A stretch of DNA of 46,839 nt from Planctomycetota bacterium. Its GTDB lineage: Bacteria > Planctomycetota > Phycisphaerae > Sedimentisphaerales > Anaerobacaceae. The translations under genes were made by a program, and so were the position numbers. The stretch is from the NCBI GenBank assembly GCA_030605475.1, contig JAUWIG010000007.1, forward strand, positions 1-46,839. Reading direction: 5' to 3'. Under the pieces are notes generated by a model. The model did no database searches. It had not been told where the DNA came from and saw only the letters and a program-made list of their open reading frames with translations. Below, piece by piece: positions 31,167 through 40,158 of the stretch (positions are counted from its first letter, which is position 1; the number at the start of each line of letters is the position of its first letter).

Positions 31167-33993
31167 ACTGGTACCATCGGCCCATCCAGAGCCATTGGTC
31201 GGCTAACTCGGCATAGTCGGCGAAGTCTATAAAGCCATCTTCGAAGAAATCAGTTTGTAGCTCACCGCCGCTTTGTAGCCATTCATCCGTCAGGACAGCA
31301 AGCTCAAGATAATCTACAATTCCGTCGTTGTTCAAATCAATGGGATTTGTAACGACCTCATCGGCCCCCATATCAACGGCATCGGCGAAGATTCTTTGTT
31401 CGCCGTCTATATCGGTAACCGATACCGGCGGCACAGACGAATCATCGCCGGCGTCGACGCAGGCAGATATGGGTAAGAGATGATAGTTGCCCGTGACGAA
31501 GAAGTCGTCGTTTTGGTCTTGCGGGGTGTTTGCATCGTGCCAGTATCCCGGGTCGACGAAATTGGGGTCGGTGTCGATGTTGCCATCGCCCCAGTGGAGG
31601 AGCATATTGGGGTCGACGCAGACTCCCTGCTCGCCGTCTTCGATATTGCTAAATGAGACGGTCATTTCGGTAATCTCCTGCCAGGACCAGACCCGCAGGG
31701 TATTTATAAGAGCGAGCTGGTTTCCATCCGGTGCTCTGTTGTCTCGGACGATACAGTTTATGACAGACGGATTGCTTTCCCTGAATGAGCCGATACCTCC
31801 GCCTTCGAGGGCCCTGTTACCAATGACGGTACAGTTTACGAAGGTTGGGCTGGACCAGTAGGCGTACAGTCCACCGCCTCGGTGGTCTGCTGAGTTTCCG
31901 GTGACGATACAGTTAGCGAGTATCGGGTCACTGCTGGCCTCTGTGGTTCCCCAGCAGCAGAGGCCTCCTCCGTGTCGACCGGGGCCTATTGCTGAATTGT
32001 TGGTAAGTATACAGTTTGTGATTGTTGGGCTGCTTTTATAGCAGTATATTCCACCACCGTATCCGACGGGTGCCAAAGTATTTGAATTGAAGAGGCAATT
32101 TGTGATTATTAGGTCACTACCGTAGCCACAGTATATACCACCACCACGGTCTCTTGCGGAATTGTTTGTGATGATGGAGTTTTTTACCGTTGGGCTGCTT
32201 TGAGAGCAGTGAATTGCTCCACCTTCGTAAATGCCGCCCCCGTTGGTAACGGTAAGGCCGTTAATAATCGAATTAGCATCTTCGCCGCTGTGAAAACGGA
32301 ACCCGCGTCCGGAGCTTTGGCAGTCGATTATTGTTGAGGCGACAACGTCAGGGTCGTTCGGGTCGATACTGCGTAGCGTAATTGCTTTGCCGCCGAAATC
32401 GATGTCTCTGTTGCCGGTGCCGGTGTGGGCTCCAATGGTAACGACAATTACGTCACCGTCATTTGCATCGTTTATGGCCTGCTGAATGTTCTCGTATTGT
32501 CCGCTGGTGGTGATGTTCCAGACCGGCCAGACCTCGTCGGCCCCCATATCAATATACTGGCCCAGGATGCGCTGGTCGCCATAATAGTCGGTTTCGTTCG
32601 GCTCGGGAAGATAATTGGGGTCGCCGGCATTTATGCATTTGCTGTCGTAATTGAGGGCATAATCATTGCTGTCGGGATTAACGAAGTTCGGTTTGATGGA
32701 AATATTGCCGTTTATTCCCGTCTGGTCGCCGATGAGGGGGTTGTAATTGCCTGCTCCATTGCCCCATACGTTGTTATATCTTATTACAGGCGGAGTGGTT
32801 GAGACGAATATGCCATAGGAGTTGCCGTTTGAGGTGATTATATTGTTCTCAATAACGACAACAGAACTGGTCAGGCAATCCACGCCGCCGCCGTAAATTG
32901 CTTGTGCCGTATTTTGGACTATAGTGTTGCCGGTGATAGTTGACGTTGAAGTACCTTTTATCCTTATACCTGCGCCGCTTACATTATTAACAATCAGATT
33001 GTTTCGTATGGTCGGATTACTATCACATACCACGGCGATTCCCGCCCCGTTTAAGGATTTATTCTGGGTGATTAGGTTTCTCTCAATCAAGGGCTGCGAC
33101 CATCCAAAGATATATATTCCACCCCCGCCCAAATCATACAAGTCATCTGTCATATTGGCTTGAATCAGGTTGTCTCTAATCGTTGGGCTTGAGGTGTATG
33201 TTATGTGAATTCCTGCTCCGAGCATTGAATCATTGCCGATTATCCGGTTATTCTCGATAAGTCCGTCGCTCCACTGTCGCAGATGGATGCCGCCGCCATA
33301 GGCGTGTGCGTGGTTGTTCTCGATTAGATTGCCTGTTATGGTGGCATCGCAGTACTGGAATCCTACGATTGCGCCGCCATCGCCGTGGTCATAGATATTG
33401 GGGTCGTTAGGGTCAGGGTCATCAAAACCGTGATTTTTAATAGCAATATTATCAAAAAGCGTATTTTCTGTAACGACAGGATTACTCTGGTCGTAAAAAT
33501 ATATTCCGCCGCCCTGGCCGGCAAGATTGTCCCGAAAGATATTCTTTTTTATGGTGGGAGATGAGCCGTTTAAACACAAGACCCCGCCGCCACAACGGTT
33601 CCATAGATAGCCCTTATATTGCCAGTAGATTTGCGCCCAGGAGCCGGTTCCGCCGGTTATTGTAAATCCGCTCAAGACCGAATTGGCATCCTCGCCGTTG
33701 TTGAAAATTACCGTGCTGCCATAGTTGGGGTCATCCGGTTCGTTGCCGTCGATAATTGTAATGGCGGCAACATTTGGGTCGTTCGGGTCGACAGACTGCA
33801 CCGTGATAGCCTTGCCCAGAAAATCGATATTCTCCTGATATGTGCCAGCTGAGACTATGACGGTGTCGCCGTCATTGGCATCGTCAATCGCGGACTGGAT
33901 GGTACCGTATTCTTCGGTGGGGACGTACAGGATTTCTGCCTGAACCTGTGTGCAGCACAAAGCAAATGTTATGACCAACAAAATCCTCTTCAT
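31165..33993 (-). CDS. Secreted right-handed beta-helix protein with dockerin-like tail
   Basis: This is a 942-aa exported protein: signal peptide MKRILLVITFALCCTQVQA, then two parallel beta-helix modules (about 20-490 and 495-860). Each begins with a YVPTEEYGTIQSAIDDANDG- or YENIQQAINDANDG-type start and contains many short rungs (NNSARDRGGGIYCG, GNSADHRGGGLYAY and similar). The rungs match the pectate-lyase/PbH1 fold. The end has two acidic loops, DLNNDGIVDYLELAVL and DFFEDGFIDFADYAEL, like calcium-binding dockerin pairs. Proteins of this design in planctomycetes are thought to bind or cleave polysaccharides at the surface; no catalytic residue can be named. ATG at 33993 is chosen because GGAGG lies 10 bp upstream. 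Confidence 0.9.
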   Translation of the reverse strand: MKRILLVITFALCCTQVQAEILYVPTEEYGTIQSAIDDANDGDTVIVSAGTYQENIDFLGKAITVQSVDPNDPNVAAITIIDGNEPDDPNYGSTVIFNNGEDANSVLSGFTITGGTGSWAQIYWQYKGYLWNRCGGGVLCLNGSSPTIKKNIFRDNLAGQGGGIYFYDQSNPVVTENTLFDNIAIKNHGFDDPDPNDPNIYDHGDGGAIVGFQYCDATITGNLIENNHAHAYGGGIHLRQWSDGLIENNRIIGNDSMLGAGIHITYTSSPTIRDNLIQANMTDDLYDLGGGGIYIFGWSQPLIERNLITQNKSLNGAGIAVVCDSNPTIRNNLIVNNVSGAGIRIKGTSTSTITGNTIVQNTAQAIYGGGVDCLTSSVVVIENNIITSNGNSYGIFVSTTPPVIRYNNVWGNGAGNYNPLIGDQTGINGNISIKPNFVNPDSNDYALNYDSKCINAGDPNYLPEPNETDYYGDQRILGQYIDMGADEVWPVWNITTSGQYENIQQAINDANDGDVIVVTIGAHTGTGNRDIDFGGKAITLRSIDPNDPDVVASTIIDCQSSGRGFRFHSGEDANSIINGLTVTNGGGIYEGGAIHCSQSSPTVKNSIITNNSARDRGGGIYCGYGSDLIITNCLFNSNTLAPVGYGGGIYCYKSSPTITNCILTNNSAIGPGRHGGGLCCWGTTEASSDPILANCIVTGNSADHRGGGLYAYWSSPTFVNCTVIGNRALEGGGIGSFRESNPSVINCIVRDNRAPDGNQLALINTLRVWSWQEITEMTVSFSNIEDGEQGVCVDPNMLLHWGDGNIDTDPNFVDPGYWHDANTPQDQNDDFFVTGNYHLLPISACVDAGDDSSVPPVSVTDIDGEQRIFADAVDMGADEVVTNPIDLNNDGIVDYLELAVLTDEWLQSGGELQTDFFEDGFIDFADYAELADQWLWMGRWYQ

Positions 33994-34339
33994 ATCCAAC
34001 CCGCCTCCGAGAGTTTAATCCAGGCCCCTTATAATGAACTATTATACCAGAAAAAGCCCATGGAATCCAGGTTTTCTCTCTTTGCTAACATCCCCTGTGG
34101 CAAAAACTTAGGCTGTATAAGCTCCTGTCGTAAAATCGCGGAAACTTACCCAATTTTACCGGACCTTCCCCAAAGAAGCGGAAAAACTTCCTTATACGCA
34201 GCGGAGGAAAATAGAGCCGACAATAAATACTGGAAAAACCTTTGAGCTCAGGGTATAATTTAAGAAGGTTCGCAAATGATTAAGCGGCGTACTATCGCTT
34301 AAATTTGTAAAGGGGTATAGTCCCTGCGTGATAGGATTT
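33994..34339. other. Spacer with imperfect hairpin before tRNA-Gly
   Basis: No gene is seen in these 346 bp. A hairpin with arms 34273-34286 and 34296-34307 (TTAAGCG/CGCTTAA extended by CAAAT/ATTTG with a small bulge) lies about 35 bp before the tRNA. TATAGT near 34315 could be the tRNA -10 box. Confidence 0.45.
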
Positions 34340-34411
34340 GCGGGCGTAATTCAGTGGTAGAATGTCAGCTTCCCAAGCTGGACGTCGGCGGTTCGAATCC
34401 GCTCGCCCGCT
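34340..34411 (+). tRNA. tRNA-Gly (CCC)
   Basis: A 72-nt cloverleaf: acceptor GCGGGCG/CGCCCGC, D arm ATTC...GTGGTAGAAT, anticodon stem TCAGC/GCTGG with loop TTCCCAA (anticodon CCC), T arm GGCGG-TTCGAAT-CCGCT. CCA is not encoded. A T run follows directly, serving as terminator, and the stop codon of the convergent lepB gene begins only 4 bp later. Confidence 0.95.
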
Positions 34412-34415
34412 TTTT

Positions 34416-35954
34416 TCATAAGTCGTTGTGGGTTGAGGGGTTTTTGGTTGAGCCGCCATAGATTAATCGCATCTGGCCGATATTGGGTATAACGGCAAAT
34501 CGAGATTTTGCGAACGGCTTGAACCCGCTGGGCCAATAAACGAACAGAGCCTTGCCTATGAGGTATTCACGTGGGACGATGCCCTGTCGGTAGAATCGGC
34601 CGTGGTTTCCCAGGCCAGACCTGCTCCACCACCTGGAGTCCTCGCTGTTTGGACTGTTGTCCCCCAGTACGAAAAACTCGTCTTTTCCGAGGGTGAGAGG
34701 GTTGCCTTCTATTGCTCTGCCTGATTTGGAGCTGCTGGCAAATTTTCTTGAGGTGTAGTGGATATCTCTGAAGATAGCTATGTGTGAGAGTGTTAGTTTT
34801 CCGGAGCCGAAGATTTTCACCTGTGGCGGGATATTTGTTTTTCTGTGGCCGGCGTCGTCCGGGCCATGTCCCAAATCGTAGGTCAATTTTTCGGTGCCGA
34901 ATTGAAAAGTCAATTGATGGTCGACATTGGCAAATTTAACCAGAGTGGGTCTGTCTGTAATTGGTGGTTCGATTGGCTTATGAGCTAATATTATTTCTTT
35001 GTCTTTCAAAACTTTCGCGATGACTATATCGCCGGCAAAATCGGTCCAGGCTTTATAATGGTTTTGATATTTAGTCAGCTCTGCGCCGATTCGGCCCTGT
35101 AGTTTGGTTGAGCGGACGTAGAAACGCACCATCAGGTCACTGCAATGTGGCATATAACTATAATCGTCAACATTGTTGTAGGTGTAGGTGGCTCTGAAAT
35201 CGTTACCAATTGAGGTGTCATAAATCAACGTATTGATATGGTCGGGGTGGCTGTCGAGGTGGAATATGGTGAGATTATCCTTGTCGAGTCTCCATTTTGA
35301 GTGTGTGGTGGAGAATGGCTGGTGCCAGATATGTCCGTTAAAAGATGGCTCACCGGGCCGAACAGGGAGATAGTCATTATCGTATATCGGCATCCACAAC
35401 TCGTTCTGGACTTTTTGAGGTTTTCGGCTGATTTGTCCATCGATATAGACGTCACCATCGATTATTTCTACTGTTTCTCCGGGGCGTGCGACCAATCGTT
35501 TGATTAAATTTATTGAGGGGTCGATTGGACTTTTAAATACTATTACATCCCACTGTTTTGGTTCGAGGAACTGGTAGATGCACTTTAGTACGAGTATTCG
35601 GTCGCCGTTTGCTATGGGTGTTGTTCCGCCGGTCGGCTGGTAATGGCCGCAACTTGGGCAGCGAGAGGAAGTTGGTTTTAAGTATCCTGCAGGGATGGTA
35701 TCCTGTGGCAATCCATATTTTTCGGGGATAAAACCATAGTTGTATTTATATCCGCATTGGGGACATCGCAGTCGGAAATGTGCACCCATAAGGGTATCGG
35801 CCATACTGCCGGTAGGTATGCGGAATGCTTCCATTACAAATGCCCGGAAGAGAAAGGCCAATATAAAAGCGGTTGTCAACCATTCAAAGGTGTTTGCGAT
35901 TTCGGCGGCCCTATTCTTTCGAGAGGTCTTTTTAGATGTGGTTTTTTTAGACAT
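34416..35954 (-). CDS. lepB: Signal peptidase I with zinc-ribbon insertion
   Basis: This membrane protease removes Sec signal peptides. The 512-aa protein is about twice the usual length. A membrane anchor (25-42) precedes the catalytic Ser50 in RIPTGSMADTL and the general-base Lys152 in NLIKRLVARPGE. Between them is a zinc-ribbon insert with C64-P-Q-C67 and C99-P-S-C102 (residues about 62-105), not found in E. coli LepB. A second large insert (about 185-430, beta-rich, with a laminin-G-like feel in TYNNVDDYSYMPHCSDLMVRFYV) separates this from the C-terminal motif GDNSPNSEDSRWW. The many secreted proteins of this window would be its substrates. The stop lies 4 bp from the end of tRNA-Gly. Confidence 0.94.
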   Translation of the reverse strand: MSKKTTSKKTSRKNRAAEIANTFEWLTTAFILAFLFRAFVMEAFRIPTGSMADTLMGAHFRLRCPQCGYKYNYGFIPEKYGLPQDTIPAGYLKPTSSRCPSCGHYQPTGGTTPIANGDRILVLKCIYQFLEPKQWDVIVFKSPIDPSINLIKRLVARPGETVEIIDGDVYIDGQISRKPQKVQNELWMPIYDNDYLPVRPGEPSFNGHIWHQPFSTTHSKWRLDKDNLTIFHLDSHPDHINTLIYDTSIGNDFRATYTYNNVDDYSYMPHCSDLMVRFYVRSTKLQGRIGAELTKYQNHYKAWTDFAGDIVIAKVLKDKEIILAHKPIEPPITDRPTLVKFANVDHQLTFQFGTEKLTYDLGHGPDDAGHRKTNIPPQVKIFGSGKLTLSHIAIFRDIHYTSRKFASSSKSGRAIEGNPLTLGKDEFFVLGDNSPNSEDSRWWSRSGLGNHGRFYRQGIVPREYLIGKALFVYWPSGFKPFAKSRFAVIPNIGQMRLIYGGSTKNPSTHNDL

Positions 35955-36815
35955 AAATGCTTTTGTGTCTGGTTCTTTCTGTTTTTACTTATAGATATCG
36001 CTTTTGGACCCGGCCTTTTCGGTCTTACTCATAATATCAGCAGGAAATACTACTCAGGCGGTATATTCTTGAGCAATTTTAAAGTTGGCCGAGCCTATAT
36101 AGAGACAACAATTATGCCGATAAGTCCTTAGCTGGTCAACATAACAATTGTATTTTGAAGCTATTTTGCAAATAATCTCGAATCAGGACGGCCTGCCAAG
36201 ACACAGAAAGGCACTTTTAAGTGGTTCACAAAAGGCGTAATTGGGGCCTTTGGCGCCGGGGGCGGAAGCGAACTTTTTGATACAATGGGAGAGTGCAGTT
36301 TTTGGATACGCAGCGGGATTAAACAAAGATTATTTTTATATAAGACCTTGCAAATAAAAGGCTTATGTTTAATTGCTTTGCAGAAAAGGACGTTTGTCAA
36401 TGCTTTGTGTTTTCCGGATTTGTTGCTGAGTTTGTGTATTTATCGCAGGATTGTAATAAGGGCGGTGATATAAGCGTGCCTTGGCTTGTTTGTTTGGTTT
36501 TACAATGGGGTCAGAATTTTTTTAGAAGCTGAAAATTTTTTGTATAAAATAGCTTGCTGTATAGAAGTCTTTGTTGTATAGTAAGTTGCAGTATTTTAGC
36601 GTTTTTAATTTTGCCGGTTGGATTTGTGATAAATCAGGCTTTCGCACAGTGCCACAAAATCGGGAGCGAGGACGATTGCTCATTGAATTGTAGCTTTGCA
36701 GAGGAATGAGATGAGTTGCTGGAGAGCCGAAAAAATTAGTTTGTTAAACAGCAACTGTCCTATAGATAAACGGAATCCAATTCGCCAATTGGTCTTTCTT
36801 GAAATGAGGTAGTCC
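35955..36815. other. 861-bp spacer upstream of HU
   Basis: I see no gene: the open frames here lack ribosome-binding sites and recognisable motifs. The right part (36480-36815) is AT-rich, with TATAAAAT near 36544 and two small dyads (GAGC/GCTC near 36664-36681 and CTCATT/AATGAG near 36679-36709), and may be a long HU leader. GAGGT at 36806-36810 is the HU ribosome-binding site. Confidence 0.45.
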
Positions 36816-37127
36816 ATGTCAACAGTTACAAAGAAAGAACTTATCGATCGGATTGCGGAACAGACACAAGCCAAAAGGGTTGTGGTCAAGCGAATAGTTC
36901 AGGCGTTTCTTGACGAGATAACGGCGGAATTGTGTAAGAATAATCGTTTGGAATTCCGCGACTTTGGCGTCTTCGAGACCAGGACAAGAGCTGCGAGAAT
37001 TGCGCAGAATCCCAAAACTCTTGAGCGTGTTGAGGTCGCCGCGAAGCGAACGGTTAAGTTTAAGATGGGCCGACTGATGAGAGAGAACCTTAGTGTTCCT
37101 GCTGCGAAATCGGCCGAAGTGAAATAA
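36816..37127 (+). CDS. hup: HU-family nucleoid protein
   Basis: This is a DNA-bending, nucleoid-associated protein of 103 aa. The HU/IHF fold is clear: helices TKKELIDRIAEQTQ and VVVKRIVQAFLDEITAEL, then the strand motif LEFRDFGVFETRTRAARIAQNP that forms the DNA-gripping arms, and the end VKFKMGRLMRENL. The usual Arg-Asn-Pro-x-Thr arm tip appears as AQNPKT. An 11-residue basic/Ala tail (SVPAAKSAEVK) extends past the standard end. It is followed 160 bp downstream by a cold-shock protein, so two nucleic-acid chaperones are neighbours. It could dimerise with itself, as no second HU gene is in the window. Confidence 0.95.
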   Translation: MSTVTKKELIDRIAEQTQAKRVVVKRIVQAFLDEITAELCKNNRLEFRDFGVFETRTRAARIAQNPKTLERVEVAAKRTVKFKMGRLMRENLSVPAAKSAEVK

Positions 37128-37287
37128 TTGATTTGAGCGGGACCCCAAAGACGACAAATGGTGTTTGGGAGCCCAGTAACAAGCTGCGGTCCGCAACAGA
37201 AGACAGGAGAGTTTTCAACTGCGAGCTGATTTGGTGGCGAGCAGGAGAATAGTTTGTTTTGATAGAGTTGTTCAAAAGGAGCGTTTT
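37128..37287. other. Leader of the cold-shock gene
   Basis: This 160-bp spacer holds CCCAAA...TTTGGG (about 37145-37170) and a TGCGG-T-CCGCA hairpin (near 37186-37197) before AAAGGAG (37275-37281). Cold-shock genes often have long structured leaders that act as temperature switches, so this leader is a candidate, by analogy only. Confidence 0.4.
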
Positions 37288-37587
37288 ATGTCAGAGGGAA
37301 CAGTTAAGTGGTTCAACCCAAGAAAGGGTTACGGATTTATCGCTACTAATGATGGCCGCGATATTTTCGTTCACTACGCAAGTATTTCAGGCGATGGATA
37401 CAAAACTCTTGTTGAAGGCGATGCGGTTAGTTTCGACATTGTCGAGGGTGAAAAGGGTTTGAGGGCCGAGAACGTGGTTCAAAAACCCGCTTCGGAAAGC
37501 AAAGCAGCTCCAGAAAGTGAAGCAGCCCCGGAAGGCAAATCAGCCTCGGTAAGCGAAGAGGAGTCAGTAAGCAAGGAAGATTCGTAA
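37288..37587 (+). CDS. csp: Cold-shock protein with acidic tail
   Basis: This is an RNA chaperone of 99 aa. The N-terminal 65 residues form the cold-shock beta-barrel with RNP1 (KGYGFI) and RNP2 (DIFVHY), starting GTVKWFNPRKGYGFI as in CspA. The C-terminal third is not typical: a low-complexity Ala/Ser/Glu tail with the phrase SESKAAPESEAAPEGKSASVSEEES, encoded by a degenerate 24-base repeat ('gaaagcaaagcagctccag' type). Such tails may tune RNA binding or interaction. ATG at 37288 has AAAGGAG 6 bp upstream; a longer reading from 37231 would add non-conserved residues. Confidence 0.92.
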   Translation: MSEGTVKWFNPRKGYGFIATNDGRDIFVHYASISGDGYKTLVEGDAVSFDIVEGEKGLRAENVVQKPASESKAAPESEAAPEGKSASVSEEESVSKEDS

Positions 37588-37730
37588 AGCTACTTTTTTA
37601 TTTTGGGCCTGAGGGGTGATTGCAAACAAGTCTTGTTCTTGTCATTCCCTAATTGCCTGATTTAATGTAAAAGAAGCAGCAATGGCCCTCGCGGTGTTTG
37701 GTTTGGCATATTGCGTAATGTGGGAAGCGT

Positions 37731-37748
37731 ATCTCTGGCGAGATACAG
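37731..37748. other. Perfect hairpin upstream of the HNH gene
   Basis: GTATCTC-TGGC-GAGATAC forms a 7-bp perfect stem about 20 bp before the HNH start codon. It could be an operator or a leader structure; there is no T run, so it is not a terminator. Confidence 0.5.
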
Positions 37749-37766
37749 TTTTGATAGTTTGGAATT

Positions 37767-38402
37767 ATGGTTGCTGCTGGGTTTAAATCCGGGCTGGACT
37801 GTAATGTTCTTGTGCTAAACAAGCATTATATGGCTGTCCGCATAGTGGGTGCCAGACGGGCATTTTCTTTGCTATTTCGTGAACTTGCTGAGGTGGTTTC
37901 TTTTGAGGAGGGCGCATATTCGGCGTATGATTTCCAGAGCTGGTGCGACGTAAGCGAATTCAAGCGTCATTTTGAGCCGGATGGACAGGATTGGGTGTCC
38001 ACTGTGAATTTTTATATTGCGGTGCCGCGGATTATCCGGCTGTTATTTTACGACCGTTTGCCGCGAAACGAGGTTAAATTTAACCGCCGAAATATCTTTG
38101 CTCGCGACAGGAATAGATGCCAGTATTGCGGCAAACGGTATCCAACCAGCGAGTTATCGCTTGACCACGTTATCCCGAGGAGTATGGGCGGCAAATCGGT
38201 TTGGGGAAATATAGTTTGTTCCTGCACAAAATGCAACGTCAAAAAAGGCGGCAAACCCCCCAAACAGGCGGGAATGACACTTATCCAAAAGCCTGTCAAA
38301 CCAAAACGCAATCCGCTCGTCCACATTCACTTGGGCCATCAACGCTACCACAGCTGGAAGCAATTCCTCGATAATGCTTATTGGTCTGTCGAGCTAAAAT
38401 AG
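37767..38402 (+). CDS. HNH endonuclease domain protein
   Basis: This 211-aa protein has a C-terminal HNH (beta-beta-alpha metal) nuclease domain: C-x2-C zinc pair CQYCGKRYP, then LSLDHVIPRSMGGKSVWGNIVCSCTKCNVKKG with the HNH histidine-Asp (DH), Asn (GN) and second Cys pair (CTKC). Similar 'HNH endonuclease' genes are very common in planctomycete chromosomes and are not tied to restriction or phage. The N-terminal 90 residues (LVLNKHYMAVRIVGARRAFSLLF to YDRLP) are a conserved companion region of unknown role. The zinc pairs suggest structural zinc with a single metal active site. Confidence 0.88.
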   Translation: MVAAGFKSGLDCNVLVLNKHYMAVRIVGARRAFSLLFRELAEVVSFEEGAYSAYDFQSWCDVSEFKRHFEPDGQDWVSTVNFYIAVPRIIRLLFYDRLPRNEVKFNRRNIFARDRNRCQYCGKRYPTSELSLDHVIPRSMGGKSVWGNIVCSCTKCNVKKGGKPPKQAGMTLIQKPVKPKRNPLVHIHLGHQRYHSWKQFLDNAYWSVELK

Positions 38403-38441
38403 CATATAGCGTATAGCCGATAAGCAAGTGGTATTGTCATT

Positions 38442-38455
38442 CCTGCGAAAGCAGG
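38442..38455. repeat. Hairpin repeat CCTGC-GAAA-GCAGG
   Basis: A 5-bp perfect stem with a GAAA loop lies inside 'gtcattcctgcgaaagcagg', a member of the same REP-like class as 18029-18048. Confidence 0.55.
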
Positions 38456-38479
38456 TGCAAATATGACAAATAAAACAAG

Positions 38480-39877
38480 TTACCAGGTTTGTGTAGCGGT
38501 ATATTGAACGGTTGCTGTTGAATTGGCCTTTAGTTTTACTTCAAATCTGGCGGTGCGGGCATCGCGTTTCTCATAGTTATGTGTTGAATCGTCAATCCAC
38601 CAGTTGACCCGGAATGGGAATTTTTCGTCGACAAAGACCATAACAGCTTTGTCTTTTCTGTTTCTGAGCTCAATTTTATGCGTCTGGCGTCTCATACGCC
38701 GGCTGTGCTTGCTGTCAAGCAGGGTGTATTCCGGGACCACATCAGAGGCATTGCCGATATAAAGCGACAACTTTTCTTTCCTGGCGGTGTGGTCAATTTT
38801 GTCTTCGCCTACAAACTCCAGCATCTCATCTGCAGGGTCTTTCTTGAAGACGCGTATTTTGCCCTTAGGCAGTGCAATACCAAGATTGTTTTCCGTGGTA
38901 TTTTCAAATTCAAGCTTTATCTGGACTTTATCATTTCGCTGGCTGCGTTCATAAATATAGAGTTTATTTGTCGGCACGCCCAGTGCGGGTGTAATAAACT
39001 CAATCTGCCTGACCTGATTGTTGCTTATGGTGCTTTTTCGGCTGAGTGTATAAAGATGATATTCCATAAACGGCTTTTCCTCAAAAGCGGGTGCGGCGGC
39101 TTGGGCGCCAAGAGCGCGCATTCTATCAGGATATCTCGGCTTTGGTTCAGTTATTCTTCTGACATCGCCGGCGATGAGTTTTATAACAGCATCTTTGTAT
39201 GTAGCGCCGCTTTTATTATCAATTGTCACCCAGCCGGTAAAATCGATTTTCGTTTCATCGGCGTTCAGCAGCGCTGAATAATCGGCGTTCCAGCCGATTT
39301 GCGCTGTGGTGTAGGTTGTCCGGCAAAGCTGTTCGCCTTTCTCCTTTGCGTTTGCAAGCCAAACCAGTGTCGGCCTGATAACCAAATCGTCGGGTAATTT
39401 TTTCAGCGAGATTTCTTCTATGCTGTTTTTGTCTAAAATCTCAATACTGTCTGCATCGCTTTTGAATATTAAATTGCCGTCCGTTGCGGCCAGAAGCAGG
39501 CCGGTCAATTCCTTACCCGTATCGGCGCCGCTGCCCTTCAAGATAACAGTAACATTTTTATCAATGTAGCGTTTGAGTAAGCTGCTTGTGTCAACAAGGT
39601 CGTATTCGTAGTTTTGTTCGAGGATTGATATCGCGCTGGGCGAGGAAAGGCACTGGAAATTTACGCTCGTTGGGTCAATAGCTGAGGCGACATCGGTGAA
39701 TTTTAGTGTATTGACGCCCTTCTCAAAGACAATCTGGCGAGAGTCTCTTACGACGGCAAAATTTTCGCTATAAATCGTCAGGGCGACCCCCTGCTCGGGT
39801 GATTTTGCCGGAGCGGCAAAAGCAGTTGAACAGGCCAGTACGCAAACTGTCGTTAAAAATATTATTTGCTCTTTCAT
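38480..39877 (-). CDS. DUF4139-domain exported protein
   Basis: This 465-aa protein has a signal peptide (MKEQIIFLTTVCVLACSTAFA). The mature part starts with the DUF4140/DUF4139-type opening LTIYSENFAVVRDSRQIVFEKGVNTLKFTDVASAIDPTSV and continues as a long beta-rich region with motifs TTYTTAQIGWNADYSALLN, DFTGWVTIDNKSGATYKDAVIKLIAGDV and the C-terminal FEVKLKANSTATVQYT. These proteins are periplasmic or secreted with no known enzyme activity. AAGGAC precedes the ATG. It is the only gene on this strand between the HNH gene and RmuC, so no operon context helps. Confidence 0.82.
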   Translation of the reverse strand: MKEQIIFLTTVCVLACSTAFAAPAKSPEQGVALTIYSENFAVVRDSRQIVFEKGVNTLKFTDVASAIDPTSVNFQCLSSPSAISILEQNYEYDLVDTSSLLKRYIDKNVTVILKGSGADTGKELTGLLLAATDGNLIFKSDADSIEILDKNSIEEISLKKLPDDLVIRPTLVWLANAKEKGEQLCRTTYTTAQIGWNADYSALLNADETKIDFTGWVTIDNKSGATYKDAVIKLIAGDVRRITEPKPRYPDRMRALGAQAAAPAFEEKPFMEYHLYTLSRKSTISNNQVRQIEFITPALGVPTNKLYIYERSQRNDKVQIKLEFENTTENNLGIALPKGKIRVFKKDPADEMLEFVGEDKIDHTARKEKLSLYIGNASDVVPEYTLLDSKHSRRMRRQTHKIELRNRKDKAVMVFVDEKFPFRVNWWIDDSTHNYEKRDARTARFEVKLKANSTATVQYTATQTW

Positions 39878-40158
39878 TTTGTTTGTCCTTAAATTTTAAG
39901 ATTAGTTTATTTGAAAAAGCTATTGTCGCACAACTTTTGTTGCAGGTCAACACCATTGGAAATTCCATAGCGAGGTAGTAATACGATACGAAAAAAGAGA
40001 GTTTCTAAAGGGGTGAAGCAAAGGTTGTGTGAAAAATGGCTGTTTTGGCGGAAAGGCGGCGAAATTGATTATTGACTATTTACTATTGACTATTGATAAT
40101 CGGTTATTGAAGCAAAAAACTCACTATGCCATACACAAGTTGATTATGGAGGTAAGAT
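39878..40158. other. Spacer before mscS
   Basis: There is no gene. It has short AT-rich repeats 'attgactatt' and 'actattgactattgat' (40068-40100); a similar string occurs near 23525. A GGAGG near 40148 precedes the mscS start. Confidence 0.45.

Noticed and set aside
36161-36473. Short open frames in the spacer before HU
   Set aside because: They overlap each other on both strands, lack ribosome-binding sites and show no recognisable motif.
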